Shown piece by piece: positions 38,364 through 47,190 of a stretch of DNA of 64,000 nucleotides. The notes below the pieces were generated by a model. That model worked only from the letters and a program-made list of their open reading frames with translations. It was not told the DNA's origin and made no database searches. Where the stretch lies: positions 62,001-126,000 of the forward strand of contig NZ_MWXA01000003.1 in NCBI RefSeq assembly GCF_002259795.1, read 5' to 3'. Made by a program: the position numbers and the translations under genes. The first letter of the stretch is position 1; the number at the start of each line of letters is the position of its first letter. The stretch comes from Bifidobacterium aquikefiri. Lineage in GTDB: Bacteria; Actinomycetota; Actinomycetes; Actinomycetales; Bifidobacteriaceae.

Positions 38364-39604
38364 GCATGACGAGTATTTCAAGAAGTGCAAAGAACTCAGA
38401 AGACTTACAAAAAGACAGTGATAGGAAGATTGCGCTAAGGGTGCGCGATGTTTCGAAAAGCTTCAAGCTGCCAGTTGACAGAGCGAACAGTCTCAAGGTT
38501 TCGCTACTGAACTTGCTTCATGAACGCACCGGATATCGTATTCAGCAAGTGTTGAAAGATATCTCTTTCGATGTATACGAAGGTGATTTCTTCGGAATTG
38601 TTGGAAAGAATGGCTCCGGCAAATCGACCCTGCTAAAAATCATTTCGCAGATCTATGCACCGGATTCAGGAACGGTGAGCGAAACCGGCAAACTTGTTCC
38701 TTTCATCGAGCTTGGGGTCGGGTTCAATCCAGAGCTGACAGGCCGAGAAAATGTGTATCTCAATGGTGCGATGCTCGGCTTCACCAATGAAGAGATTGAT
38801 GCGATGTACGATGACATCGTCGAATTTGCAGAGCTTCAGGACTTCATGGAGCAGAAGCTCAAGAACTATTCCAGTGGCATGCAGGTGCGTCTCGCATTTT
38901 CGGTCGCAATCAAGTCGCAGGGCGACATTCTGGTACTCGATGAAGTGCTCGCAGTAGGTGACGAAGCATTTCAGAAGAAATGTCAGGATTACTTCTTCGA
39001 AGCCAAGAGGAACAAGAAGACTATCATTCTTGTCACCCACTCCATGGGTGATGTTCGCCGCTATTGCAACCGTGCCATGTTTATTCAAGATGGGAAGATT
39101 GCAAAGATTGGTGATCCGGAAAAGATCGCCGATGCCTATTCGAACTCCTTCCTGGGAACATCAAAATCAGACAATGAGCATCCAGAAGGTGCCAAGGAGT
39201 CGTCCTTGATCCTGGACGGCATCAAGCTGACGGTGAATGGTGCCGAACAGCAATACATTGAAAAATATGAAGATTTTGACATTGCCGTAAACATACACAA
39301 CACCGAACCGGTTGAGAGCACTGCACTTCGCGTTGATGTTGTCGACGGACGAGGATGGCTTGCCTTCTCTCTGCCGGATCGAGACAGCAAGCCACATGTC
39401 TTGCAGCCTGGCAGCCATACGATTGTATATTCCGTAAAAAACACTCTCGCCTTTGGAGACTTCCACGTTGATATAGTGTTTGATAATGGGACGAAAAGAT
39501 TTGTAATCAAGGCCGCGGCATATCAATTCCATATGCGAGGTTACGCAGTTTCTGCCATGCCTTTGATGATTCCCCATACTGAGGTCACCATCGACGGTAA
39601 TTAG
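38360..39604 (+). CDS. wzt: ABC transporter ATPase for polysaccharide export, with C-terminal carbohydrate-binding domain
   Basis: The 414-residue ATPase has Walker A GIVGKNGSGKSTLLK, the signature NYSSGMQVRLAFSVAI, Walker B DILVLDEVLAVGD and the H-loop LVTHSM. Residues about 270-414 are an extra beta-sandwich of the Wzt_C type (ALRVDVVDGRGWLAFSLPDRDS, LQPGSHTIVYSVKNTLAFGDFHVDIVFDNG), which in known exporters binds the chain end and couples modification to export. The ATG overlaps the permease stop. Together with Wzm it should export the polymer assembled by this locus. Confidence 0.93.
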   Translation: MSMTSISRSAKNSEDLQKDSDRKIALRVRDVSKSFKLPVDRANSLKVSLLNLLHERTGYRIQQVLKDISFDVYEGDFFGIVGKNGSGKSTLLKIISQIYAPDSGTVSETGKLVPFIELGVGFNPELTGRENVYLNGAMLGFTNEEIDAMYDDIVEFAELQDFMEQKLKNYSSGMQVRLAFSVAIKSQGDILVLDEVLAVGDEAFQKKCQDYFFEAKRNKKTIILVTHSMGDVRRYCNRAMFIQDGKIAKIGDPEKIADAYSNSFLGTSKSDNEHPEGAKESSLILDGIKLTVNGAEQQYIEKYEDFDIAVNIHNTEPVESTALRVDVVDGRGWLAFSLPDRDSKPHVLQPGSHTIVYSVKNTLAFGDFHVDIVFDNGTKRFVIKAAAYQFHMRGYAVSAMPLMIPHTEVTIDGN

Positions 39605-39646
39605 ATGCACGCATGAGGAATAATTTCTAAGAGAGGAAGGACGCCT

Positions 39647-42600
39647 GTGCTGGCGCTAATTAACAATCAGGATTACCATGCTGAAATCGAGTCAATAACT
39701 CCTGTGAACCAGCATGGCGACGATGTTGTGGTCATCCAAGGCTGGGCGGTCGACAAGTTCCGCAACAGATTCATGCGTGTAGGCGTTGAAGAATCGCATG
39801 CAGCAGTTACCAGAACCAACAGACCTGATTTGGTTCAGGCGTACGAATTGGATCCTTCTGACACGCCAGGTTTTACCATTGTTGTTCCGGCAACAGCCAG
39901 CACCGTCACTTTCATTTTGGAAACGAATGGCCAGGATAAGAAGAAACGCATTAGTATCAAGTCTTGGATGAGAGTGCTGTACAGGCAAAGACGACAGTCT
40001 CAGGCGCGTCATTTGTTCCAAATGTTGACGCATGTGTGGTCTCCTCGATATGCAAAAGCGTTGTTGCATGCCGTGCAACGACGAGTTGTAGGTGAATCTG
40101 ACTGGTATCAGACGTGGATTCGAAAGAACGAGAAAGGCGTGCATGAAGACGCCGTACAACAGATACAAGCGCTTAAGTACAAGCCACTGATATCGATTGT
40201 TGTACCGGTATACAACGTGGATGAGCGCTGGTTGCGTGCGTGCATAGAGTCCGTACGGGCACAATGGTATACAAACTGGGAATTGTGCATCGCTGATGAC
40301 AATTCTTCTGCGAAACATATAAAGCCAGTTCTTGAAGAATATAAACGTAAGGATTCAAGAATAAAGGTGGTATATCGTACCAGCAACGGCAGGATTTCAA
40401 AGGCCACAGATTCGGCACTTGAATTGGCAACCGGTGACTACATCGGTTTTATGGACAATGATGACGAACTGCCTGTTCATGCACTGCTCGAAGTCGTCAA
40501 GGCCATCAATGCCGACAATTCCATTGATTTTCTGTATTCCGATGAGGATAAGATCACCGAAGAGGGAAGACGTTTCGACCCGTTTTTCAAGCCTGATTAT
40601 TCACCGCATCTTTTGCTTGGACACAACTACATCACTCACTTTGTAGTTGTCAGTAAGCAGCTGCGGAATAAGGTCGGAGATCTGCGCAGCGAATTCGATG
40701 GTAGCCAGGATTATGATTTTGTGCTTCGTGCAACGGAACAGGCCACCAGGGTTCATCACATTCCCCAGATGCTCTACCACTGGAGAACTCTCGCAAGCTC
40801 AGTGGCCGGAGATCCCAGAAGCAAAATGTATGCGTATGAGGCTGGGCAGCGTGCCATTGAAAGTGCGTTGCAGCGCAGGGGTAAGAAGGCTCGAGTCACC
40901 ATGCTCGAGAATCTTGGTACCTACAAGATCGATTATGAGTTCGATGAGCCTTCGGTAACCGTGGTGCTCTCCTCATTTTCTCGTGAACAGATCACGTTCA
41001 TCGAATCGAATACCAAATATGGTGCCGTTTCATTCATTCATGCTGATGAAGACGGATTCGATATAGCCAATGTGCAATCCGATTATGTTGTTTTCCTCGA
41101 CGGTGTGATGCCTCAACAGTTACTCTGGCTGCATGAGATGGTGAACTATTCCATGGATAATGGTGTGGCCGTTATTGGGGGAAAGATATTTGATGCTCAA
41201 CAGCGCGTACTCAATGTTGGCGTGACCTTGCGTGCCTTGAAGAGTGGGCAGCCATTTGAGATGCGGGGTCAGTGGGACGAGGGGATAGGTTACTATTTCC
41301 GGGATCTCCTCCCACGTGACATGTTCGCCGTTACTGAAGACTGCATGCTCGTGAAAACTCGCGAATTCAAAGATCTCGGGGGGTTCAACACCAGTCTGGC
41401 TCCAGGACTTCGAGGCATCGATATGTGCCTGAGAATCAACCGTCAGGCACAGAAAACTGCTGTATGGGAACCCTACTCGATCTTCACTGATATTAAAGCA
41501 TCACATATGTCGATTGATAGGAAGAATCTGCTTGACTATGTGAAACAGCATCCGAATGTTTCCGATCCTTTCGCCACTGCGTATCTGCCCGAATCAAATA
41601 CCAATCAGGATGGCATAAAATTCGCCGTTGACAGCGTTGACTGGAAACGCAGGAACAGGAACGGCACGGTTCGCATCATGGGATGGGCGGCTGATTTACA
41701 TGACAACGAAGATGTGGATGTTTCGGTTGAAACAACGGATGCGTTGACCCTTACCAGTCTGAAGCGTTTTGCCAGACCTGACGTGGCCTATGAATATCCG
41801 GTTGTGCCTGATTCACCTTTAGGATTCGAAATCATATTGAAGCTCGATGAGACGAAACTGCAGACTTCTCAAGTCGCTTTTGCATTGAATTTCGTTACCA
41901 CATCGGATAAACGCAGTAAAGAGATTGCCTTTTCGACTTCCACGGTGGCGCGTAGTTTCAGTATGCTGCTTCGACGCATCAAACTGCTTCGTCATCCGCG
42001 CAATACACTCAGAATTCTGCTGCTGCGATATGTCTCACCTTGGAAACAGGTATATGACTATCGACGTCTCATCGCTCGAACCGAGAGGTATAATCCCAGA
42101 CAGGTTCGGGAACGAATCTCACAGTTCAAGCTCAAGCCTCAAATTTCGATCGTCGTTCCCGTCTACAATGTTGACCCTCATTGGCTGATGCTCTGCGTGC
42201 AATCGGTTCAACGCCAATACTACAAGAATTGGCAACTTTGCCTAGCAGACGATTGCTCCACGGATCCACGGGTTGCGCCATTACTTGAGCAGCTTGCACA
42301 CAGTGATAAGCGCATCAAGGTCGTGCTCAGAAAAGAAAACGGACACATCTCTCGGGCAAGTAACTCTGCGCTGAAGCTTGCCACAGGAGAATACATAGCT
42401 CTTCTTGACAATGACGACACCCTTGCACCACAGGCGTTATACGAGGTGGTGAGGAGGATCAATGCCAACCCCAAGATTGACATGATCTATTCCGATGAAG
42501 ACAAGATCGATGAGAAGGGCCAGCGTTCACAGCCTCATTTCAAACCTGACTTCGCGCCTGACCTGTTGCTGAGTACCAATTACATCAGCCATCTTGGCGT

Positions 42601-43750
42601 GTATCGCAAGAGCATTGTCGACAAGATTGGTGGTTTTCGCGTCGGTTATGAGGGATCTCAGGATTACGATCTCGTTCTGCGTTTCATTGAGCATACTGAT
42701 CCTTCCAGAATCGGCCATATCTCCAAGGTCCTATATCATTGGCGGACTTTGGCCACTTCGACTGCCTCCGCTGGAAGTGCCAAGAGCTATACTTCCGACG
42801 CCGGTCTGCGTGCGCTTGAATCAATGATCGCCCGGCGCAGTCTTGCAGCAACGGTCAAGTCGGCTGGTCCGAATGGCATCTATGATATTGACTATTCGAT
42901 TGCACATCAGGATTTGGTCAGTGTCATCATCCCCACCAAGGATGGATATGACAACATTGATCGCTGCGTGCATTCGATTATTGCGAAAACAACATATTCG
43001 AACTATGAAATCATCGTTGCCGACAATGGCAGTAAGAATCCGCATATGGTCGAGCTCTATGACACGTTCAAGAAACAATTGGGCGAACGATTTAGAGTCG
43101 AGCATATCGATATACCCTTCAACTTCTCCAAAATCAATAATATTGCTGCGGGTAGGGCACATGGTCGGTATCTGTTGTTCCTCAATGATGATACTGAGGT
43201 GATCAGTCCTAACTGGATGGCGAAGCTTGTTTCGTTCGCACAGTTCGATCGTATCGGCGTTGTGGGAGCGAAGCTCATCTATCCAACCGAAACCATTCAG
43301 CATGCAGGCATTGTTCTCGGGTTGGGTGGTGTTGCTGGACATATTCAGGTCGGTGCCCCGCGCGATGATCTTGGATATTTTGGTCGACTGATCGAAAATG
43401 TTGACTATTCTGCAGTTACTGCGGCGTGTTGTATGGTCAAAGCGAGTGATTTCGCCAAAGTTGGTGGATTCGATGAAAAACTCGCTGTGGCTTACAACGA
43501 TGTAGATCTGTGCATCCGCATTCAGTCTTTGGGGCGCAATAACGTCTGGGCCCACGAGGTATGGCTCTATCATTTTGAGTCCGTGACACGCGGCTATGAT
43601 GTGAAGAGCAAGCAGAAGAAGACAAGGATGGATGCCGAAGGTGACAAACTTCGGAAACGCTATCCCGAGCTCATCAGAAATGATCCTTATTACAACCCTA
43701 ATCTTTCGAGGACTTCAGGCAATTATTGGGTTCGAACAGGGAAGCGGTAG
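39647..43750 (+). CDS. Giant multi-domain family 2 glycosyltransferase with internal duplication
   Basis: The 1367-residue protein starts at a GTG with AGGAAGGA before it. Its order is: beta-rich module (about 15-105), GT2 domain 1 (about 180-385, ISIVVPVYNVDERW, DNDD at 270-273), a decayed GT2 (about 436-615, no DXD), a second beta-rich module (about 657-760), GT2 domain 2 (about 831-1036, ISIVVPVYNVDPHW, DNDD at 921-924) and GT2 domain 3 (about 1090-1340, VSVIIPTKDGYDNID, NDDTE at 1180-1184). The two halves align with an offset of about 651 residues, so the protein arose by tandem duplication. It follows wzt by 42 bases and resembles polymerising or multi-step rhamnan-type transferases. Linkages unknown. 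Confidence 0.9.
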   Translation: MLALINNQDYHAEIESITPVNQHGDDVVVIQGWAVDKFRNRFMRVGVEESHAAVTRTNRPDLVQAYELDPSDTPGFTIVVPATASTVTFILETNGQDKKKRISIKSWMRVLYRQRRQSQARHLFQMLTHVWSPRYAKALLHAVQRRVVGESDWYQTWIRKNEKGVHEDAVQQIQALKYKPLISIVVPVYNVDERWLRACIESVRAQWYTNWELCIADDNSSAKHIKPVLEEYKRKDSRIKVVYRTSNGRISKATDSALELATGDYIGFMDNDDELPVHALLEVVKAINADNSIDFLYSDEDKITEEGRRFDPFFKPDYSPHLLLGHNYITHFVVVSKQLRNKVGDLRSEFDGSQDYDFVLRATEQATRVHHIPQMLYHWRTLASSVAGDPRSKMYAYEAGQRAIESALQRRGKKARVTMLENLGTYKIDYEFDEPSVTVVLSSFSREQITFIESNTKYGAVSFIHADEDGFDIANVQSDYVVFLDGVMPQQLLWLHEMVNYSMDNGVAVIGGKIFDAQQRVLNVGVTLRALKSGQPFEMRGQWDEGIGYYFRDLLPRDMFAVTEDCMLVKTREFKDLGGFNTSLAPGLRGIDMCLRINRQAQKTAVWEPYSIFTDIKASHMSIDRKNLLDYVKQHPNVSDPFATAYLPESNTNQDGIKFAVDSVDWKRRNRNGTVRIMGWAADLHDNEDVDVSVETTDALTLTSLKRFARPDVAYEYPVVPDSPLGFEIILKLDETKLQTSQVAFALNFVTTSDKRSKEIAFSTSTVARSFSMLLRRIKLLRHPRNTLRILLLRYVSPWKQVYDYRRLIARTERYNPRQVRERISQFKLKPQISIVVPVYNVDPHWLMLCVQSVQRQYYKNWQLCLADDCSTDPRVAPLLEQLAHSDKRIKVVLRKENGHISRASNSALKLATGEYIALLDNDDTLAPQALYEVVRRINANPKIDMIYSDEDKIDEKGQRSQPHFKPDFAPDLLLSTNYISHLGVYRKSIVDKIGGFRVGYEGSQDYDLVLRFIEHTDPSRIGHISKVLYHWRTLATSTASAGSAKSYTSDAGLRALESMIARRSLAATVKSAGPNGIYDIDYSIAHQDLVSVIIPTKDGYDNIDRCVHSIIAKTTYSNYEIIVADNGSKNPHMVELYDTFKKQLGERFRVEHIDIPFNFSKINNIAAGRAHGRYLLFLNDDTEVISPNWMAKLVSFAQFDRIGVVGAKLIYPTETIQHAGIVLGLGGVAGHIQVGAPRDDLGYFGRLIENVDYSAVTAACCMVKASDFAKVGGFDEKLAVAYNDVDLCIRIQSLGRNNVWAHEVWLYHFESVTRGYDVKSKQKKTRMDAEGDKLRKRYPELIRNDPYYNPNLSRTSGNYWVRTGKR

Positions 43751-43890
43751 ACGAGGCTGATGCAGCTTTTCGCTGACACGTCTATGTTGAGCATTATGAA
43801 CCCAAGAGTCCTCAATCCGGTGTATCCTTATGAAGTTGCTTTTATAGCTCTCCCTCAGATGGGGAGAGGCCTATGGAATCACGCGCTATA

Positions 43891-43942
43891 CACCCTCCTG
43901 CCGTGGAAAGTCCACGGCCGATAAGTCCGAAGGAGGTGGGTG
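43891..43942 (+). promoter_or_regulatory. S6:S18-type autoregulatory leader of the rpsF operon
   Basis: CCTCCT (43894-43899) is complementary to the Shine-Dalgarno AGGAGG (43931-43936). Between them GCCGTGGA and TCCACGGC form a perfect hairpin with an AAG loop (43900-43918), and a CCGATAAGTCCGA linker follows. This fits the known leader to which the S6-S18 complex binds, masking the rpsF start. The pairing is seen directly; the identity rests on resemblance to that family. Confidence 0.75.
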
Positions 43943-44239
43943 ATGTCTGCGCATAAATATGAATTGATGTTCATTGCCGATCCTGAGCTTGACGAGCGTG
44001 GTCTGAAGAAGTTAACTGACCAGTATCTTGAGCTTGTCACCAAGGAAGGCGGCTCAGTCGATAAAACCGATTTCTGGGGTCGTCGCAAGCTTGCTTACGA
44101 GATCGAAGGTAAGAACGAAGGCAATTACGCCGTCGTCAATTACACTGCCGATCCAGCGACCAGCAAAGAGCTCGACCGTGTGTTGAACTTGAACGAGTCA
44201 ATCATCCGTACGAAGATTCTTCGCAAGGACGCCGAGTAA
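43943..44239 (+). CDS. rpsF: 30S ribosomal protein S6
   Basis: The ATG at 43943 gives MSAHKYELMFIADPELDERGL (98 residues) with AGGAGG six bases upstream; the GTG at 43940 is in frame but too close to the ribosome binding site. VTKEGGSVDKTDFWGRRKLAYEIEGKNEGNYAVVNY is the S6 core. S6 binds 16S rRNA together with S18. It opens the rpsF-ssb-rpsR-rplI order standard in bifidobacteria and is probably controlled by its leader. Confidence 0.98.
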   Translation: MSAHKYELMFIADPELDERGLKKLTDQYLELVTKEGGSVDKTDFWGRRKLAYEIEGKNEGNYAVVNYTADPATSKELDRVLNLNESIIRTKILRKDAE

Positions 44240-44381
44240 ACCGCCACGTCTCTTGAGCTTCAATGCATGTCACAGTTCCATGCATTTCGAGCTTCATTCT
44301 TATATTCGTTACGAAGCTTCTCGTTTCGCAGACATTGCATGACTCGAGACTTGTTCTTCGTGAAATTGGAAAGGCTTTCTT

Positions 44382-45002
44382 ATGGCAGCAGGAGATACCG
44401 TTATCACCGTAGTGGGTAACCTCACCGCGGATCCGGAAATACGCACGACTGCGAACGGCGGTACGGTGGCTAACTTCACCATCGCATCCACACCGCGCCA
44501 ATACAACCGCAATACTCAGCAGTGGGAAGATGGCGATGCCCTCTTCATGCGCTGCTCCGCATGGGATTCCAATTACAATCCGATGGCATCGAACATTCAG
44601 GCAAGTCTGGCAAAGGGTATGCGTGTCATTGCCCAAGGCAGACTGATCCAGCGTTCGTATCAAGACCGTGAGGGCAATAACCGCACGGTTGTCGAGCTCA
44701 GAGTCGATGAAATCGGTCCAGGTCTTACACGTAACACTGCTCAGGTCAGCAAGAACGCCGGAACCGCAAATGATGGCGGTCGTGGTGGGTTTGCCGGTAA
44801 CAGCAGTTCCAACAATGGTAGCAATGCCGGCAATAATGGCGGTTATCATGGGGGAGCTGGTTACCAGAGCGGCGCAAGTGCAGCTCCAACGCAACAAGGT
44901 GTCGATCCTTGGAGTGCTGGTGAAGGGTCAGGAAATTCCTATGGTTCCTTCGGCTCATCGGATGATTTCGGTGGGGGTTCCGGAGACGAGCCTGAGTTCT
45001 AG
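44382..45002 (+). CDS. ssb: Single-stranded DNA-binding protein
   Basis: The 206-residue protein has an OB fold at about 5-115 (DTVITVVGNLTADPEIRTTANGGTVANFTIASTPR, MRVIAQGRLIQRSYQDREGNNRTVVELRVDEIGP), then a Gly/Asn/Ser-rich flexible linker and an acidic tip ending DEPEF, the partner-binding tail (the usual tip is closer to DDDIPF). It binds single-stranded DNA in replication and repair. It lies between S6 and S18 genes as in most Gram-positive bacteria. The tail variant is modest. Confidence 0.97.
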   Translation: MAAGDTVITVVGNLTADPEIRTTANGGTVANFTIASTPRQYNRNTQQWEDGDALFMRCSAWDSNYNPMASNIQASLAKGMRVIAQGRLIQRSYQDREGNNRTVVELRVDEIGPGLTRNTAQVSKNAGTANDGGRGGFAGNSSSNNGSNAGNNGGYHGGAGYQSGASAAPTQQGVDPWSAGEGSGNSYGSFGSSDDFGGGSGDEPEF

Positions 45003-45097
45003 AAGAAGCAAGCGGATTCAAAACAAGCGTTTACGAAAAGACTTTAAGAATATAGACGTACGGAATAATCAGATTTCGATTCAGAGGAGTAAAAAAT

Positions 45098-45346
45098 ATG
45101 TCACGCAAAAGGCCGCAACCACCGGTCAAGCCCTTCAAGAAAAAGCCAAATCCACTGAAGGCAGCAAAGATCACCACCATCGATTACAAGGATGTTGCCT
45201 TGCTTCGCAAGTTCATCTCCGATCGTGGCAAGATTCGTTCACGTCGTATCACGGGCGTGTCCGTCCAAGAGCAGCGTGAGCTTTCCAAGGCAATCAAGAA
45301 TGCTCGCGAAATGGCTCTGTTGCCATATGCAACGACCGGTCGCTGA
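45098..45346 (+). CDS. rpsR: 30S ribosomal protein S18
   Basis: The 82-residue basic protein contains [29 protein letters not shown] and [19 protein letters not shown], the S18 signature. A GAGGAGT sequence precedes the ATG. It partners S6 on 16S rRNA and probably joins it on the leader. It has no Cys zinc motif, so it is not the zinc-binding paralogue. Confidence 0.98.
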   Translation: MSRKRPQPPVKPFKKKPNPLKAAKITTIDYKDVALLRKFISDRGKIRSRRITGVSVQEQRELSKAIKNAREMALLPYATTGR

Positions 45347-45360
45347 GGGGAGAGTCAATC

Positions 45361-45810
45361 ATGGGTAAAGAAACCAAAGTTATTCTCACCACAACCGTTA
45401 CCAATCTCGGTCATTCCGGTGATGTCGTAGCAGTCAAGTCAGGTTTTGCTCGCAACTACCTGATTCCTCAGGGACAGGCCTTCCTGTGGAGCAAGGGTGC
45501 AGCTGCACAGATTGAATCCATGCAGCGTGCTCGACGTGCAAAGGCTCTTGCAACTCGTGAAGACGCAGTTGCAGCAAAGAATGCCATTGAAGGAACCACC
45601 GTTGAAATCAGCGCCAAAGTTTCCGAATCTGGCAAGCTTTTCGGTGGCATCAGCAATGACCGCATTGTTCAGGCTCTTGCGAGCAAGGCTGCCGTCAGTG
45701 CCAAGGCCATTCAGATTGATCCAATCAAGACCACTGGTGAATTTGCAGCCAAGGTTGCGCTTCATCCAGAGATTTCTGCCAGCTTCACCGTCAAGGTTGT
45801 CGCCGACTGA
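45361..45810 (+). CDS. rplI: 50S ribosomal protein L9
   Basis: The 149-residue protein begins with an unusual lead-in for L9 ([41 protein letters not shown]) and carries the N-terminal domain signature [17 protein letters not shown], a long helix rich in Ala/Arg/Lys, and a C-terminal domain ([15 protein letters not shown]). It is the last gene of the operon, with a terminator about 25 bases after the stop. Confidence 0.97.
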   Translation: MGKETKVILTTTVTNLGHSGDVVAVKSGFARNYLIPQGQAFLWSKGAAAQIESMQRARRAKALATREDAVAAKNAIEGTTVEISAKVSESGKLFGGISNDRIVQALASKAAVSAKAIQIDPIKTTGEFAAKVALHPEISASFTVKVVAD

Positions 45811-45835
45811 AATATCTGCTTGATTTGAGCAAAAA

Positions 45836-45879
45836 ATAATGCCCATTCCATGATTATTCATCGGGATGGGCATTATTAT
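45836..45879 (+). terminator. Terminator of the rpsF operon
   Basis: AATAATGCCCAT pairs with ATGGGCATTATT across a short loop about 25 bases after the rplI stop, followed by TATT-rich sequence. The A-rich left side also suits termination of the convergent tautomerase gene. Confidence 0.8.
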
Positions 45880-45886
45880 TATCCAA

Positions 45887-45999
45887 ATCTCGAGTTCTGT
45901 GGCAATTCCACAGTGCACAATGCTGAAACTGGCCTGATACCGCTCAGATTTCAACGATTATTGACGATACTACTGTTGAATTGCCACAAAACTCGAGAT
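45887..45999. repeat. 103-bp intergenic palindromic element, copy A (with extended arms)
   Basis: The left arm ATCTCGAGTTCTGTGGCAAT (continuing to 45914) is complementary, with two mismatches over 28 bases, to the right arm ending at 45999 (ATTGCCACAAAACTCGAGAT). The core from GAG to CTC spans 45892-45994, 103 bases. Arms match copy B at 50413-50516; the central 50 bases do not. It lies between the rpsF operon terminator and the tautomerase gene. Confidence 0.8.
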
Positions 46000-46022
46000 G
46001 TCGGTGGAACTAACGACGAGAA

Positions 46023-46370
46023 TCAGAAGTTAGAACCGTTCCAACCCCAATCGGTGGTGGCTGTATAGCGAATATAGGTGCGGTCTTCGGGGATTCCGGC
46101 TTCGCTGTTGAGTGCTGTCATAATAGCCTCGGTAAGTTTCTCCCATGCGCCCTTCGGTACGGATGCACCGAACACATTCACCTCAACATAGGCGGCTGAT
46201 TTCGAATCGTCGCCGGCAAAATAGATGGGCATGTTGTCTTCGAAGGGGCACATGAGCCAACCTTCTGACTTGCCTGGTACGGCAGTGATTGCCTTGCCAT
46301 ATGCGGCCTTGAGATGCTCGCGTTGCTCTTGGGTCAACGAAGTGCTCACATGTGTGTGAATGACTGGCAT
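46023..46370 (-). CDS. Tautomerase/MIF-superfamily protein
   Basis: The 115-residue protein begins MPVIHTHVSTSLTQEQREHLKAAYGKAI; after removal of Met, Pro becomes the N-terminal catalytic base of the tautomerase/MIF superfamily. WLMCPFEDNMPIYFAGDD and AYVEVNVFG are typical of the MIF-like branch. The physiological substrate is unknown. It sits 117 bases downstream of gtrA on the same strand and may share its transcript. Confidence 0.85.
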   Translation of the reverse strand: MPVIHTHVSTSLTQEQREHLKAAYGKAITAVPGKSEGWLMCPFEDNMPIYFAGDDSKSAAYVEVNVFGASVPKGAWEKLTEAIMTALNSEAGIPEDRTYIRYTATTDWGWNGSNF

Positions 46371-46487
46371 GATGTCCTCGATTCTTGAATGGTTGGTCTG
46401 TTATGGACTAACTTACTGCGAGTGAAGCACAATGATCGAGGCAATGTTCCATGTCGTTGCGGTTGATCGAGAGATTCCGGTGCAATG

Positions 46488-47003
46488 TCAGGTGCGAGAG
46501 CCGAATGGATTGTGGTTCATCGACCACCTGCCTATGCGATGGGAAAGGCTTCGCTCGAGTCGAGACGCTGAGATCGTAGAATTTGGTGCGTCCAGAAATA
46601 CTTTTCGAATGATGAAGTTCCACACGGCGACCACTACCGTTGCCACGACTTTTCCGATATTGGTATAGAGAATATACGTCGAGTGCATCGTATACACAGC
46701 ATCGGAAGGCAGATTGATGGTGGCTAGCCAGATGATTACATCATTCATGAGGAGGCCCAAGGCCGCTGAAACCGCGAAGATGAACATTTCCATCCACTTG
46801 GCCATGTCATCGCGGTGGGTGAAGACCATCTTCATGCTCAATATGTAATTGAATGCTAGAGCTATAAGGAAGGAGATCGTTCCTGCAACGACATTATTCA
46901 TATGCGCGAACTTGACCAGCGCATTCAATATGCCAAAGTCGATGACGGCTGCCAGCACGCCAACAATTCCGAATTTCGTTATTTGAGCAATTAGGTGTCT
47001 CAT
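46488..47003 (-). CDS. gtrA: GtrA-family small membrane protein
   Basis: I choose the ATG at 47003 (171 residues, MRHLIAQITKFGIVGVLAAVID); an ATG at 47021 is in frame and neither has a good ribosome binding site. Four hydrophobic segments and the opening ITKFGIVGVLAAVIDFGILNALVKF fit the GtrA family, proteins thought to flip polyprenyl-phosphate-linked sugars. FLIALAFNYILSMKMVFTH is the second signature. The C-terminal tail is polar. It is not inside the polysaccharide locus but only 3 kb from its end, and could serve the DPM-like enzymes there. Confidence 0.85.
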   Translation of the reverse strand: MRHLIAQITKFGIVGVLAAVIDFGILNALVKFAHMNNVVAGTISFLIALAFNYILSMKMVFTHRDDMAKWMEMFIFAVSAALGLLMNDVIIWLATINLPSDAVYTMHSTYILYTNIGKVVATVVVAVWNFIIRKVFLDAPNSTISASRLERSLSHRIGRWSMNHNPFGSRT

Positions 47004-47190
47004 GATGTTACATTCAAACATAGAAATATCAATATTCTCTGAACGATGGCTGTATCGACACAGTACCCTTGCCTAAGCTTGCAGTCGACTTCAGATGCGG
47101 AATCCTTCGGTTGTCTGAGTCTGGAGTCTGGAGTCAGCATCTGAAGTTTGAACGAATGATGCCTCAGACTGGTCATCGCAGTGTCATCGC

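Noticed and set aside
42821-43573. 250-residue open frame opposite the giant glycosyltransferase
   Set aside because: It lies over a conserved GT2 domain and has no own signature.
44202-44897. 231-residue open frame opposite ssb
   Set aside because: Overlaps the OB fold gene completely and lacks a start site.
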